Below are positions 40,950-48,730 of a stretch of DNA of 64,000 nucleotides, piece by piece. Below the pieces are notes generated by a model. The model saw nothing but the letters and a program-made list of their open reading frames with translations, did no database searches and was not told where the DNA came from. A program made the translations under genes and the position numbers. Source of the DNA: Actinomadura chibensis NBRC 106107 (GTDB lineage Bacteria; Actinomycetota; Actinomycetes; Streptosporangiales; Streptosporangiaceae); contig NZ_BCQP01000028.1 of assembly GCF_001552135.1 (NCBI RefSeq), forward strand, positions 120,913 through 184,912. Reading direction: 5' to 3'. Each line of letters starts with the position of its first letter. Within the stretch, counting starts at the first letter, position 1.

Positions 40950-42274
40950 CCACCACTCTCGCCACGGCGCGGGCGGCGGACCTCGGCAGCGGAAGGCCGG
41001 TGGTCGACAGGGCCGAAGGGTGCTGGATATACGACACGGAAGGGCGCGACTACCTCGACGCCAGTTCCGGGACGGTCTGCGTGAACATCGGGCACGGCGT
41101 GCCCGAGGTCCTCGCGGCCATGGCCGACCAGGCGCGCCGGGTCTGCTTCGCCCACCGCAACCAGTTCGTGAACCGTCCGGCCGTCCAGCTCACCGAGGCC
41201 GTCCATGAGGTGACCGGCCACCTGTTCCGCGAGGTCGTCTACACGAACTCCGGGTCGGAGGCCACGGAGGCGGCCCTGCGGCTGCTCCTCAACCACCATG
41301 CTCTGCGAGGCGCCGCGGACCGCACCGTCGTCCTCGCGCAGTTCCCCAGCTATCACGGCATGACCGCGGGAGCCCTCTCGATCTCCGGGCACCCGCCCCG
41401 CCAGCGGAACCTCACGGCCCTGCACGCCAGCCCGGTCAGCGTGGGCGCCGTGCGCGCTCGGGCCCGCGACGCTCTCGTGCCCGACCCGGCGGACTGGGAG
41501 GCGGCGTTCGCGGAGGTCGGATCCGACCGGATCGCCGCGGTCGTGGTCGAACCGGTCGGCTGCGCCGCCAGCGGAGCCGCCGTCATCCCCGACGAGACGC
41601 TGCGCGGGCTCCGGGAGCTGTGCGACCGGACGGGGGCCCTGCTCGTCGTGGACGAGGTCATGACGGGTTTCGGCAGGACGGGGGACTGGTTCGCCCATTC
41701 CCGCTCCGGCGCGCGGCCCGACCTCGTGATCACGGGGAAGGGGCTCGGCGCGGGCTACGCGCCCATCGGCGCCTGCCTCGTCGGCCGTGCCGTGCTGCCC
41801 GGGCGCTCGGCCTCCGACGTGGCCGTCGGCCACACCATGAGCGGCAACCCCCTGTCCGCCGCGACCGCGCTGGCCGTCCTGCGGTACGTGCGCGAGCACG
41901 GTCTCCTCGACCGCGCACGCCGGACCGGGGAGCTGCTCGCCGCCGGGCTGGCCGAACTCGCGGCCGACTGGGAGTTCGTGGGCGAGCCACGCGGCCGGGG
42001 CCTGATCCAGGGCCTCCCACTGGTGCAGGATCCGGCCGCCTTCGCCGACGGCCCCCTGAACCTGCGGCTGTGCGAGGCCGCGATGCGCTGCGGCCTGCAG
42101 CTGTACCCGGCCGGTGTGGACGCCCGGTTCCAGTCCGTGCTGGTCTCCCCGCCGCTGACCCTGACCGAAGGCGAACTCGACACCCTCCTCGCGCGGCTGG
42201 ACCGGGCCGTGCGGCTGGTGGCGGACGAGCTCGGCGCCACCCGGATCGGCACCGCCCGCAGGAGCCCGCGATGA
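40946..42274 (+). CDS. Class III PLP aminotransferase
   Basis: 442 residues. YTNSGSEATEAALRLLLNHH, SYHGMTAGALSISGH, Asp in VVDEVMTGFGRTG, PLP Lys265 in ITGKGLGAGYAPIGA and HTMSGNPLSAATALAVL. Family members transfer amino groups onto aldehydes, omega-ketones or beta-keto acids. Coupled to the thioesterase and to the downstream ligase (ATGA, 42271), so the amine that it makes is a good candidate substrate for that ligase (inference). Confidence 0.9.
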   Translation: MTTTLATARAADLGSGRPVVDRAEGCWIYDTEGRDYLDASSGTVCVNIGHGVPEVLAAMADQARRVCFAHRNQFVNRPAVQLTEAVHEVTGHLFREVVYTNSGSEATEAALRLLLNHHALRGAADRTVVLAQFPSYHGMTAGALSISGHPPRQRNLTALHASPVSVGAVRARARDALVPDPADWEAAFAEVGSDRIAAVVVEPVGCAASGAAVIPDETLRGLRELCDRTGALLVVDEVMTGFGRTGDWFAHSRSGARPDLVITGKGLGAGYAPIGACLVGRAVLPGRSASDVAVGHTMSGNPLSAATALAVLRYVREHGLLDRARRTGELLAAGLAELAADWEFVGEPRGRGLIQGLPLVQDPAAFADGPLNLRLCEAAMRCGLQLYPAGVDARFQSVLVSPPLTLTEGELDTLLARLDRAVRLVADELGATRIGTARRSPR

Positions 42275-43587
42275 GCACCTTGGTGATCGGCAACTCCTTC
42301 AACGACTACCTGGTGGGCGACCTCGCCCCCTTCGATCCGCTGGAGCGGAAGATCGGCGGCAACATCTCGCTGCGCCTGATGTGGCTCGCCGAGCCGGGGG
42401 ACGTCGTCGTCCTGCCGCAGCCCCCCGCCTCCGCGTTCCTGTCCTACCTGGCGGCGTTCAAGGGCATCCCGGACGACTCCGTCACCGTCCTCGTGCCGCC
42501 GCCCGGCGCGTTCGGCACCGACGTCCTCACCCGGGACCGGCTGACCGAGCCCGGCTTCAGGGAGCTGCTGGCGAAGACGGCGCGCGAGCACGACATCGAC
42601 CGGGTCCTGCCCTATGTGTTCGACCAGACGGTGGTCGGCATCTGCGCGGAGCTCGGGATCGACACCTCGGCTCCGGACACCGCCTTCCTCAAGGCCGGCG
42701 GCAGCGACCTGCTCAACAGCAAGAGCGTGTTCCGCGCGCTCGCGGCCGGCGCGGGCGTGGCCACGGCCGAGGGCCTCGCGACCCACGCGCGGGAGGCGGC
42801 CGAGGCGTTCGTGCGCGAGCAGTTCGAGCTCGGCCGCCCGGTCATCGTGAAAGAGGACTTCCACCAGGGCGGGCACGGAAACGAGATCCTCGCGCCCGCC
42901 CCCGGCGTCGCGCAGATCGGGGCCACCGCGCTCACCGTGCTCGACGGTCCCGAGGCGATCTCCCGCCACCTGGACGAGCGCTGGACGGTCTACTCGAACG
43001 CGTCGCGGAACAAGGTCGTGCTGGAGCACTACCTCCCGGACAGCGTGCCCATCGGCGCGGAGGTCGAGATCGGTGAACGCGGGGTGACGGTCCGCCACGT
43101 CGGGGAGATGCGCATGACCCCCGTGTTCGACGGCGTCGTCCTGCCCGGCGAGCGGACGACCGAGGGGCAGCGCGCCGAGTTCCGGGAGGCGACGACGCGG
43201 CTGTGCGCGTCGGTGCGCGCCCTCGGCTACCGGGGCCTGATCAACGTCGACGGGGTCGTCGACTCCGCCGGCCGGGTCTGGTTCACCGAGTACAACGGCC
43301 GCCTCGGCGGCACGACCCACCTGCACTGGCTCGGGCTGCGAGCGGTCGGAGCGGACTATGCGCGGCGCGCCGTCTTCGTCAGCAACAACGACTGGCAGGT
43401 CTCCTCGTTCCCCGAGGCGTTCGCGCGGCTCCGGCGGTCGGGGCTGGAGTTCGACCCCGGGACGTCCCGCGGCGTCGTGATCACCTGCGACCACACCGCG
43501 CAGTCCAACGCCGTCGAGTACTGCGTGGTGGGGCCGGACCTCGCGGCGGTCACCGAGATCGAAGCGGCCCTGAAGAGGTTGTTCTGA
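42271..43587 (+). CDS. PGM1-type ATP-grasp peptide ligase
   Basis: 438 residues. N-terminal pre-ATP-grasp domain (STLVIGNSFNDYLVGDLAPF, IGGNISLRLMWLAEPGDVVV), ATP-grasp with RPVIVKEDFHQGGHGNEIL, VLEHYLPDSVPIGAEVEIG and metal site VWFTEYNGRLGGTTH, then a PGM1-like C-terminal domain. Founding relatives form amide bonds in pheganomycin and ketomemicin synthesis. Here it probably joins a carboxylate to an amine from the adjacent aminotransferase or to an amino acid. Coupled on both sides (ATGA, then TGATG into KAS III). Confidence 0.85.
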   Translation: MSTLVIGNSFNDYLVGDLAPFDPLERKIGGNISLRLMWLAEPGDVVVLPQPPASAFLSYLAAFKGIPDDSVTVLVPPPGAFGTDVLTRDRLTEPGFRELLAKTAREHDIDRVLPYVFDQTVVGICAELGIDTSAPDTAFLKAGGSDLLNSKSVFRALAAGAGVATAEGLATHAREAAEAFVREQFELGRPVIVKEDFHQGGHGNEILAPAPGVAQIGATALTVLDGPEAISRHLDERWTVYSNASRNKVVLEHYLPDSVPIGAEVEIGERGVTVRHVGEMRMTPVFDGVVLPGERTTEGQRAEFREATTRLCASVRALGYRGLINVDGVVDSAGRVWFTEYNGRLGGTTHLHWLGLRAVGADYARRAVFVSNNDWQVSSFPEAFARLRRSGLEFDPGTSRGVVITCDHTAQSNAVEYCVVGPDLAAVTEIEAALKRLF

Positions 43588-44603
43588 TGGACGACCGCAC
43601 CCCGGGCAGGGCCGCGGTCCTGATGGGGATCGGCAGCTACCTGCCGCCCCGGACCGTGTCCAACGACGAACTGGCCACCCGGCTGGACACCTCGGACGAG
43701 TGGATCAGGTCCCGTACCGGCATCGCCCGGCGCCACTTCGCCCACCCGGACACCGCCACCTCCGATCTCGCGGCCGAGGCGGCCGCCAAGGCGCTCAAGT
43801 GCGCCGACGTCGACTCGGTGGACGCGCTGCTGCTGGCCACCACGACACCCGACCGGCCCTGCCCGGCGACGGCGCCGACCGTCGCGGCCAAGCTCGGCCT
43901 CGGGACCGTGGCCGCCTACGACGTGTCGGCGGTGTGCTCCGGCTTCCTGTACGCCCTCGCCACCGCCTCCGGCCTGATCGCCGCGGGCATCGCGGAACGC
44001 GTCCTGGTCATCGGCGCGGAGACCTACTCCGCCATCGTCGACCCGGCCGACCGCGCCAACGCGGTGATCTTCGGCGACGGGGCCGGGGCCGTGGTGCTGC
44101 GCGCCGGCGACCGCGCGGAGCCGGGCGCGCTCGGCCCGTTCGACCTCGGCAGCGACGGCGCCGGCCGGGACCTCATCACCGTCCGCGCGGGCGGCGCGGA
44201 GGCGCGGCTGTCCCGCAGGACCCCCGAGCCGGCCGACCACTACTTCTCGATGTCGGGACGGGAGGTGTTCCGCCGCGCCGTCCACCACATGGCCGGTTCG
44301 GCGCGCACGGTCCTGGACCGGGTCGGCCTGACGGCCGGGCAGCTCGACCGGCTGGTCGGCCACCAGGCCAACCGGCGCATCCTGCGCGTCCTCGCCGACA
44401 CGCTCGGCGTCCCGGAGGAGCGCACCGTCCACAACATCGACGAGGTCGGGAACACGGCCGCGGCCTCCATCCCCCTCGCTCTCGACCACGCGTACTCCAG
44501 CGGATCGCTCGCGCCCGGCGACCGGGTCCTGCTCACCGCGTTCGGAGGGGGGCTGACCTGGGGTTCCGCATTCCTGACCTGGCCGAACCTCAGCCGTTCC
44601 TAG
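43587..44603 (+). CDS. KAS III (FabH-like) enzyme 2
   Basis: 338 residues with complete triad C117 (SAVCSGF), H259 (GHQANRRI) and N289 (GNTAAASIP). Its ATG 43587 overlaps the ligase TGA. It is close to but clearly different from enzyme 1. Lying just before the ACP/KAS II pair, it may prime that ACP. PqsD and AuaE-type relatives accept anthraniloyl groups, which would fit the kynureninase in the cluster (inference). Confidence 0.9.
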   Translation: MDDRTPGRAAVLMGIGSYLPPRTVSNDELATRLDTSDEWIRSRTGIARRHFAHPDTATSDLAAEAAAKALKCADVDSVDALLLATTTPDRPCPATAPTVAAKLGLGTVAAYDVSAVCSGFLYALATASGLIAAGIAERVLVIGAETYSAIVDPADRANAVIFGDGAGAVVLRAGDRAEPGALGPFDLGSDGAGRDLITVRAGGAEARLSRRTPEPADHYFSMSGREVFRRAVHHMAGSARTVLDRVGLTAGQLDRLVGHQANRRILRVLADTLGVPEERTVHNIDEVGNTAAASIPLALDHAYSSGSLAPGDRVLLTAFGGGLTWGSAFLTWPNLSRS

Positions 44604-44659
44604 CGACTTTCGGGCGCACAGCACACATGGTCCACATCTCATCGAAGGAAGGCTTCGCC

Positions 44660-44911
44660 ATGTCCGCAACGTTCGACACCCTCGCCGACGTCCTCGCCAC
44701 CCGCTTCAAGGTGGACCGGTCGAAGATCGCCCCGGACACCACGCTGGAGGAGTTCGAGTTCGACTCGCTGTTCATCGTCGAACTCGAACTCGTCCTGGGA
44801 GAGCAGTTCGGGATCACCATCGAAGAGCAGACCTTCACCCCCGAAGACACCCTGGAGTCCATCGTCGACCTCGTCGAGGGGCGGCGGGCGGCCGCCGGTC
44901 TGATCTCATGA
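44660..44911 (+). CDS. Discrete acyl carrier protein
   Basis: 83 residues, acidic four-helix ACP. DTTLEEFEFDSLFIVELELV holds the phosphopantetheine Ser in DSL, here FDSL rather than the more common LDSL. ATG 44660 with GAAGGAAGG upstream. Overlaps the KAS II start (ATGA at 44908). A discrete carrier beside a type I PKS points to a separate type II-like module. Confidence 0.92.
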   Translation: MSATFDTLADVLATRFKVDRSKIAPDTTLEEFEFDSLFIVELELVLGEQFGITIEEQTFTPEDTLESIVDLVEGRRAAAGLIS

Positions 44912-46131
44912 CCGCGACCGGAGTCAGCATCACCGGCGTCGGCATCGTCAGCGCCGCCGGGATCGGGACCGAGGCGACCTGGCGCCGGGTGTGCGCCGGG
45001 TCGCCGACCGCGGCCCGCGATCCCGGCCTGGCCGGCCTCCCGGTGGACATCTCCTGCACCGTGCCGGACTTCGACCCCACGCGGCTGGTGGACGCGCGCA
45101 GCACGCTGACCCATGACCGGTTCGTCCAACTGGCCATCGTCGCGGCGCGCGAAGCCGTGGCCGACGCGAAGATCGACCTGTCGGACTACCCCCCGACACG
45201 CGTGGGCGTGGTCGTCGGCACCGCGCTCGGCGGCGTCTCGACCTGGGAGCAGCAGTGCCGCCGCCTGGTCGGGCGCGGCGCGCACGGCGTCTCGCCGCTG
45301 CTCATCCCGCTGCTCATGCACAACATGGTCGCCGGGCACCTCGCCATGGACTTCGGGGTCACCGGGCCGAACCTCGTCACGGCCACCGCCTGCGCCTCCG
45401 GCGCGACCGCGATCGGCACGGCGGCCGAGCTGATCCGCACCGGCAGGTGCGACGTGGTGATAACGGGCGGAACCGACGCGAGCGTCACACCCCTGACCGT
45501 CGCGGGGTTCGCCCGGATGGGGGCCCTGTCCCGACGGGTGGCGCGGCCCGAGGCCGCCTCGCGGCCCTTCGACCGGGACCGCGACGGCTTCGTCATCGCC
45601 GAGGGCAGCGGCATCCTCGTCCTGGAACGCGAACCGGACGCGCGAGCGCGCCGGGCCCCGATCAAGGCGAGCCTCGCCGGGCACGGCGCGTCGGCCGACG
45701 CCCAGCACATGACGGCGCCGGATCCCGCCGGAACCGGAGCCATCAGCGCGCTCCGCGAGGCGCTGGAGATGGCCGGCGCGTGCCCTTCGGACGTGGGCTA
45801 CGTCAACGCGCACGGCACCTCCACCCCGCTGAACGACATCACGGAGGCCAGGGCCGTCGCGAAGCTCCTCGGACCGGCCCCGCCGGTCAGCTCGACCAAG
45901 GGGGTGACCGGGCACGCGCTCGGAGCCGCCGGCGCGATCGAGGCGGCCCTGTGCGCCCTCGTGATCGACCGGGGGGTGATGCCCCCGACCGCGAACCTCG
46001 ACCGCCTCGACCCCGAGGTCGAGCTCGACGTCATCGCGGGCGACGCCCGGAACGGACGGGTCGACGTCGCGGTGAGCAACTCCTTCGGCTTCGGCGGTCA
46101 AAACGCCGTGCTCGTCTTCGCCGCCGCCTGA
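44908..46131 (+). CDS. Beta-ketoacyl-ACP synthase II (FabF-like)
   Basis: 407 residues. Catalytic C162 in TATACASG, H302 in NAHGTST and H336 in KGVTGHALGA; SFGFGGQNA at the end. It elongates ACP-bound chains with malonyl-ACP. No chain-length factor or ketoreductase is next to it, so it is either a single-subunit elongase or borrows fatty-acid enzymes. Coupled to the ACP gene. Confidence 0.92.
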   Translation: MTATGVSITGVGIVSAAGIGTEATWRRVCAGSPTAARDPGLAGLPVDISCTVPDFDPTRLVDARSTLTHDRFVQLAIVAAREAVADAKIDLSDYPPTRVGVVVGTALGGVSTWEQQCRRLVGRGAHGVSPLLIPLLMHNMVAGHLAMDFGVTGPNLVTATACASGATAIGTAAELIRTGRCDVVITGGTDASVTPLTVAGFARMGALSRRVARPEAASRPFDRDRDGFVIAEGSGILVLEREPDARARRAPIKASLAGHGASADAQHMTAPDPAGTGAISALREALEMAGACPSDVGYVNAHGTSTPLNDITEARAVAKLLGPAPPVSSTKGVTGHALGAAGAIEAALCALVIDRGVMPPTANLDRLDPEVELDVIAGDARNGRVDVAVSNSFGFGGQNAVLVFAAA

Positions 46132-46146
46132 AAGGCGCCGCCGTTC

Positions 46147-47379
46147 ATGAAAGTGAGGTCACCGGTCGTGAGAGAGCTGACCGACTGGCTGGACAAACCG
46201 GATCCGGACCACTTTCCGTACGACCAAGTGATGGCGGAGTTCCTCCGGGTCGGCAAGCATTTCGTCGACCATGACCTGCTCAAGGACCTGGGACGGGCCA
46301 GGGAGAGCCTCCCGGTGGCGGCGGACTCCGAGTGCCCCGGCACCCGGCTCCTCCGCCGTTTCCTGGACACCGCCCTCGACAAGTGGGACGGGCGCTATGA
46401 CTACGGCACCTACATCGCGCTCGGCGTGCTGCCCGTCCCGAGGCTCGACGACGCGCCGGAGCCGGCCGAGCGGACCCGCGCCCGCCGCGACCGCCTGACC
46501 GTCCAACTGCTGGCCGAGACGCTCGGGTTCGAGCTCGACGCCCTGGACGGGACCAGCGACCTGCTGCCCGAGATGCGGCCGGGCCGCGACACCGTCCTGC
46601 TGCGGTGCCGGCACGGCCTGCGCGTCGCCCGGCCCGCCCTCGGCCGCGTCCGGCCGGACGCCGCGCTCCCGCAGGACACCCGGGCCGCGTCCCTCCAGAC
46701 GGCGCGGCGGCTGTGCTCGATCGTCGCCGCCGACGCCACGGCCGAGGACCGCCGCGTCATGCGACTGTCCTTCCTGCCGGTGTACGTCTCGCACGACGAA
46801 CACCTTTTCATCCGAGTTCTCCAGACATTCGAGACGACCTTCTCCCTTCTTTCCATTGAATTGCGCGACGCGGCCGAGGCGTTGGCCGGGGACGACCACC
46901 GCACCGCGGTGGACCGGCTGAGCGGGGCCAGGCGGGCCCTCGCCGAATCGGCGCCGCTGTTCTCCTTGCTCGCCACCATGCAGGTCGAGGCGTTCCGCGA
47001 CTTCCGCACGTTCACCGAGGGCGCGAGCGCCATTCAGTCCCGCGCCTACAAGGAAATGGAGTCGCTGTGCCGGGTCCCGGACCACGATCGGCTCGACTCG
47101 GCCGCCTACCTGTCCGCGCCTGAGGTCCGCGACCGCGTCCTCGCGGGCCGGCTCACCCTCGACGAGGCGTACAGGACGGCGCGGACGAGATTACCCGCCG
47201 CGGAACGCGACGAGGTCACCGCCGCGATGCGCGCCTTCTCCGCGACGCTCGGACGGTGGCGGCAGACGCACTTCCGCCTGGCGGTGCGCATGCTCGGCGA
47301 GCGCTCCGGCACCGGTTACACGGCCGGAACGCCCTACCTGAGCAAGGTGCGGGAAATCCCCGTCTTCCACACCGTCTGA
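46147..47379 (+). CDS. Divergent tryptophan 2,3-dioxygenase-superfamily haem protein
   Basis: 410 residues, about 150 longer at the N terminus than normal TDO. The C-terminal part aligns with TDO: HDEHLFIRVLQTFETTFSLL, EAFRDFRTFTEGASAIQSRA with the FR substrate Arg, proximal His375 in RWRQTHFRLAVRMLG, and GTGYTAG in place of GTGGSSG. The distal His (position of His55 in TDO) is Leu225 here, so ring cleavage may be replaced by other oxygen chemistry, as in PrnB-like relatives. TTA at codon 349. ATG 46147 or GTG 46168. Follows KAS II by 15 bp and precedes kynureninase. Function unknown. Confidence 0.75.
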   Translation: MKVRSPVVRELTDWLDKPDPDHFPYDQVMAEFLRVGKHFVDHDLLKDLGRARESLPVAADSECPGTRLLRRFLDTALDKWDGRYDYGTYIALGVLPVPRLDDAPEPAERTRARRDRLTVQLLAETLGFELDALDGTSDLLPEMRPGRDTVLLRCRHGLRVARPALGRVRPDAALPQDTRAASLQTARRLCSIVAADATAEDRRVMRLSFLPVYVSHDEHLFIRVLQTFETTFSLLSIELRDAAEALAGDDHRTAVDRLSGARRALAESAPLFSLLATMQVEAFRDFRTFTEGASAIQSRAYKEMESLCRVPDHDRLDSAAYLSAPEVRDRVLAGRLTLDEAYRTARTRLPAAERDEVTAAMRAFSATLGRWRQTHFRLAVRMLGERSGTGYTAGTPYLSKVREIPVFHTV

Positions 47380-47386
47380 CACCCGT

Positions 47387-47417
47387 CCGCTTTCCATCCC
47401 TCCCGCTTTCCATCCCT
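47387..47417. repeat. Tandem 15-bp repeat before kynureninase
   Basis: CCGCTTTCCATCCCT occurs at 47387 and 47403 with one base between (16-bp period). Lies between the TDO-like stop and the kynureninase ribosome binding site; pyrimidine-rich. Could be a regulatory or simply slipped element. Confidence 0.6.
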
Positions 47418-47445
47418 TCAGTGCCGAACTTGGAGGACGCACCCG

Positions 47446-48681
47446 ATGAAGTCGCTCGATGCGAAGGCCGAAGAACTCGACGCCAAGAGCCCGTTCACGC
47501 ACGTTCGGGAGAGATTCCGGCGACCTGACGGGACCGTGTACATGGGCGGCCACTCGCTGGGCGCCCTGTCGTCCAACGTGCCCGCGGCCCTGGAAAAGGC
47601 CGTGCTTCAGGAGTGGGGTCAGGGAGTCGTTCGATCGTGGATCGACTGGATGCCCGTCCTGTCCGCGCTGGGCGAGCGCGTGGGGAGCCTGCTCGGCGCG
47701 GCGCCCGGATGCACCGCCGTGGGCGATTCCACTTCGGTGCAACTGTTCAACGCGCTGACCGCGGCGGCGCGGCTGCGTCCCGACCGTCCGGTGCTGCTGA
47801 CCGACCCGGGCCACTTCCCGACGGACCGCTACCTCGCGGACTCCGTGGCCCGGCTGCTCGGCCTGCGGGTCCACCGGGTCGCGGTGCCGGACGCGGCGGA
47901 GTTCCTGCGCGCCCACGGTGACGAGGTCGGCGTCGCCGCCTACCCGGCCGTGGACTACCGGACCGGTGAGCTGTGGGACCTGCCGAAGCTGACCGCCATG
48001 GCGCATGGGGCCGGGGCGCTGACCGTGTGGGACGTGAGCCACGCGGTCGGCGCGATGCCGCTCGACCTCGCCCGGCATGACGTCGACTTCGCCGTCGGCT
48101 GCACCTACAAGTACCTGTCGGGTGGCCCCGGCGCACCGGCCTTCGTCTACGCGGCCCCTCGCCACCAGGAGTTCCTGGACCAGCCCTTGACGGGTTGGCT
48201 GGGACACGCGGAGCCCTTCTCCGGGGAGGAGGCATACCGGCCCGCGCCCGGCATCGAACGCACTCGTATCGGAACACCGCCCATGCTCTCGGCCCTGGCG
48301 CTCAACGCCGCCCTCGACGTCTACGACGACGTCGAACTGTTCGAGGTGCGGTCGGAGAGCCTCTCGCTGACGTCGTTCCTCATCGACTGCGCCGACGAGC
48401 TGCTGGCGGGCCGAGGCTTCGAGGTCGTGACGCCGCGCCAGGAGAACCAACGCGGCAGCCATGTGGCACTCCGCCATCCGGACGCCTATCCGCTGGTGCG
48501 GGCGCTGATCGAGCGGGGAGTGATCGGTGACATGCGTGAGCCCGACCTGGTCAGGTTCGGCTGCAACGCCCTCTATGTGACGCACGAGGACGTCTACCGA
48601 TGCGTGGTCACCCTGCGGGACGTGGTCGACGCGGGCGAGCACCGGGATCCGCGGTTCAGGCTCCGAAAGGCCTTCGGCTGA
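47446..48681 (+). CDS. kynU: Kynureninase
   Basis: 411 residues. PLP enzyme that splits kynurenine into anthranilate and alanine (or the 3-hydroxy forms). Family marks: YMGGHSLGALSSN at the N terminus, DPGHFPTDRYLADSVARL, AVDYRTGELWDLPKLTAMA, Asp in WDVSHAVGAMPLDL, PLP Lys222 in GCTYKYLSGGPGAPAFVY. ATG 47446 with GGAGG. Last gene of the right arm. With the TDO at 30063 it makes a two-gene kynurenine route; the formamidase step must come from elsewhere in the genome. Confidence 0.93.
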   Translation: MKSLDAKAEELDAKSPFTHVRERFRRPDGTVYMGGHSLGALSSNVPAALEKAVLQEWGQGVVRSWIDWMPVLSALGERVGSLLGAAPGCTAVGDSTSVQLFNALTAAARLRPDRPVLLTDPGHFPTDRYLADSVARLLGLRVHRVAVPDAAEFLRAHGDEVGVAAYPAVDYRTGELWDLPKLTAMAHGAGALTVWDVSHAVGAMPLDLARHDVDFAVGCTYKYLSGGPGAPAFVYAAPRHQEFLDQPLTGWLGHAEPFSGEEAYRPAPGIERTRIGTPPMLSALALNAALDVYDDVELFEVRSESLSLTSFLIDCADELLAGRGFEVVTPRQENQRGSHVALRHPDAYPLVRALIERGVIGDMREPDLVRFGCNALYVTHEDVYRCVVTLRDVVDAGEHRDPRFRLRKAFG

Positions 48682-48730
48682 ACACCGCGCTTTCCGGGTC
48701 GGGTCGCGCCGCCGAATCGGTCACGGCCTT

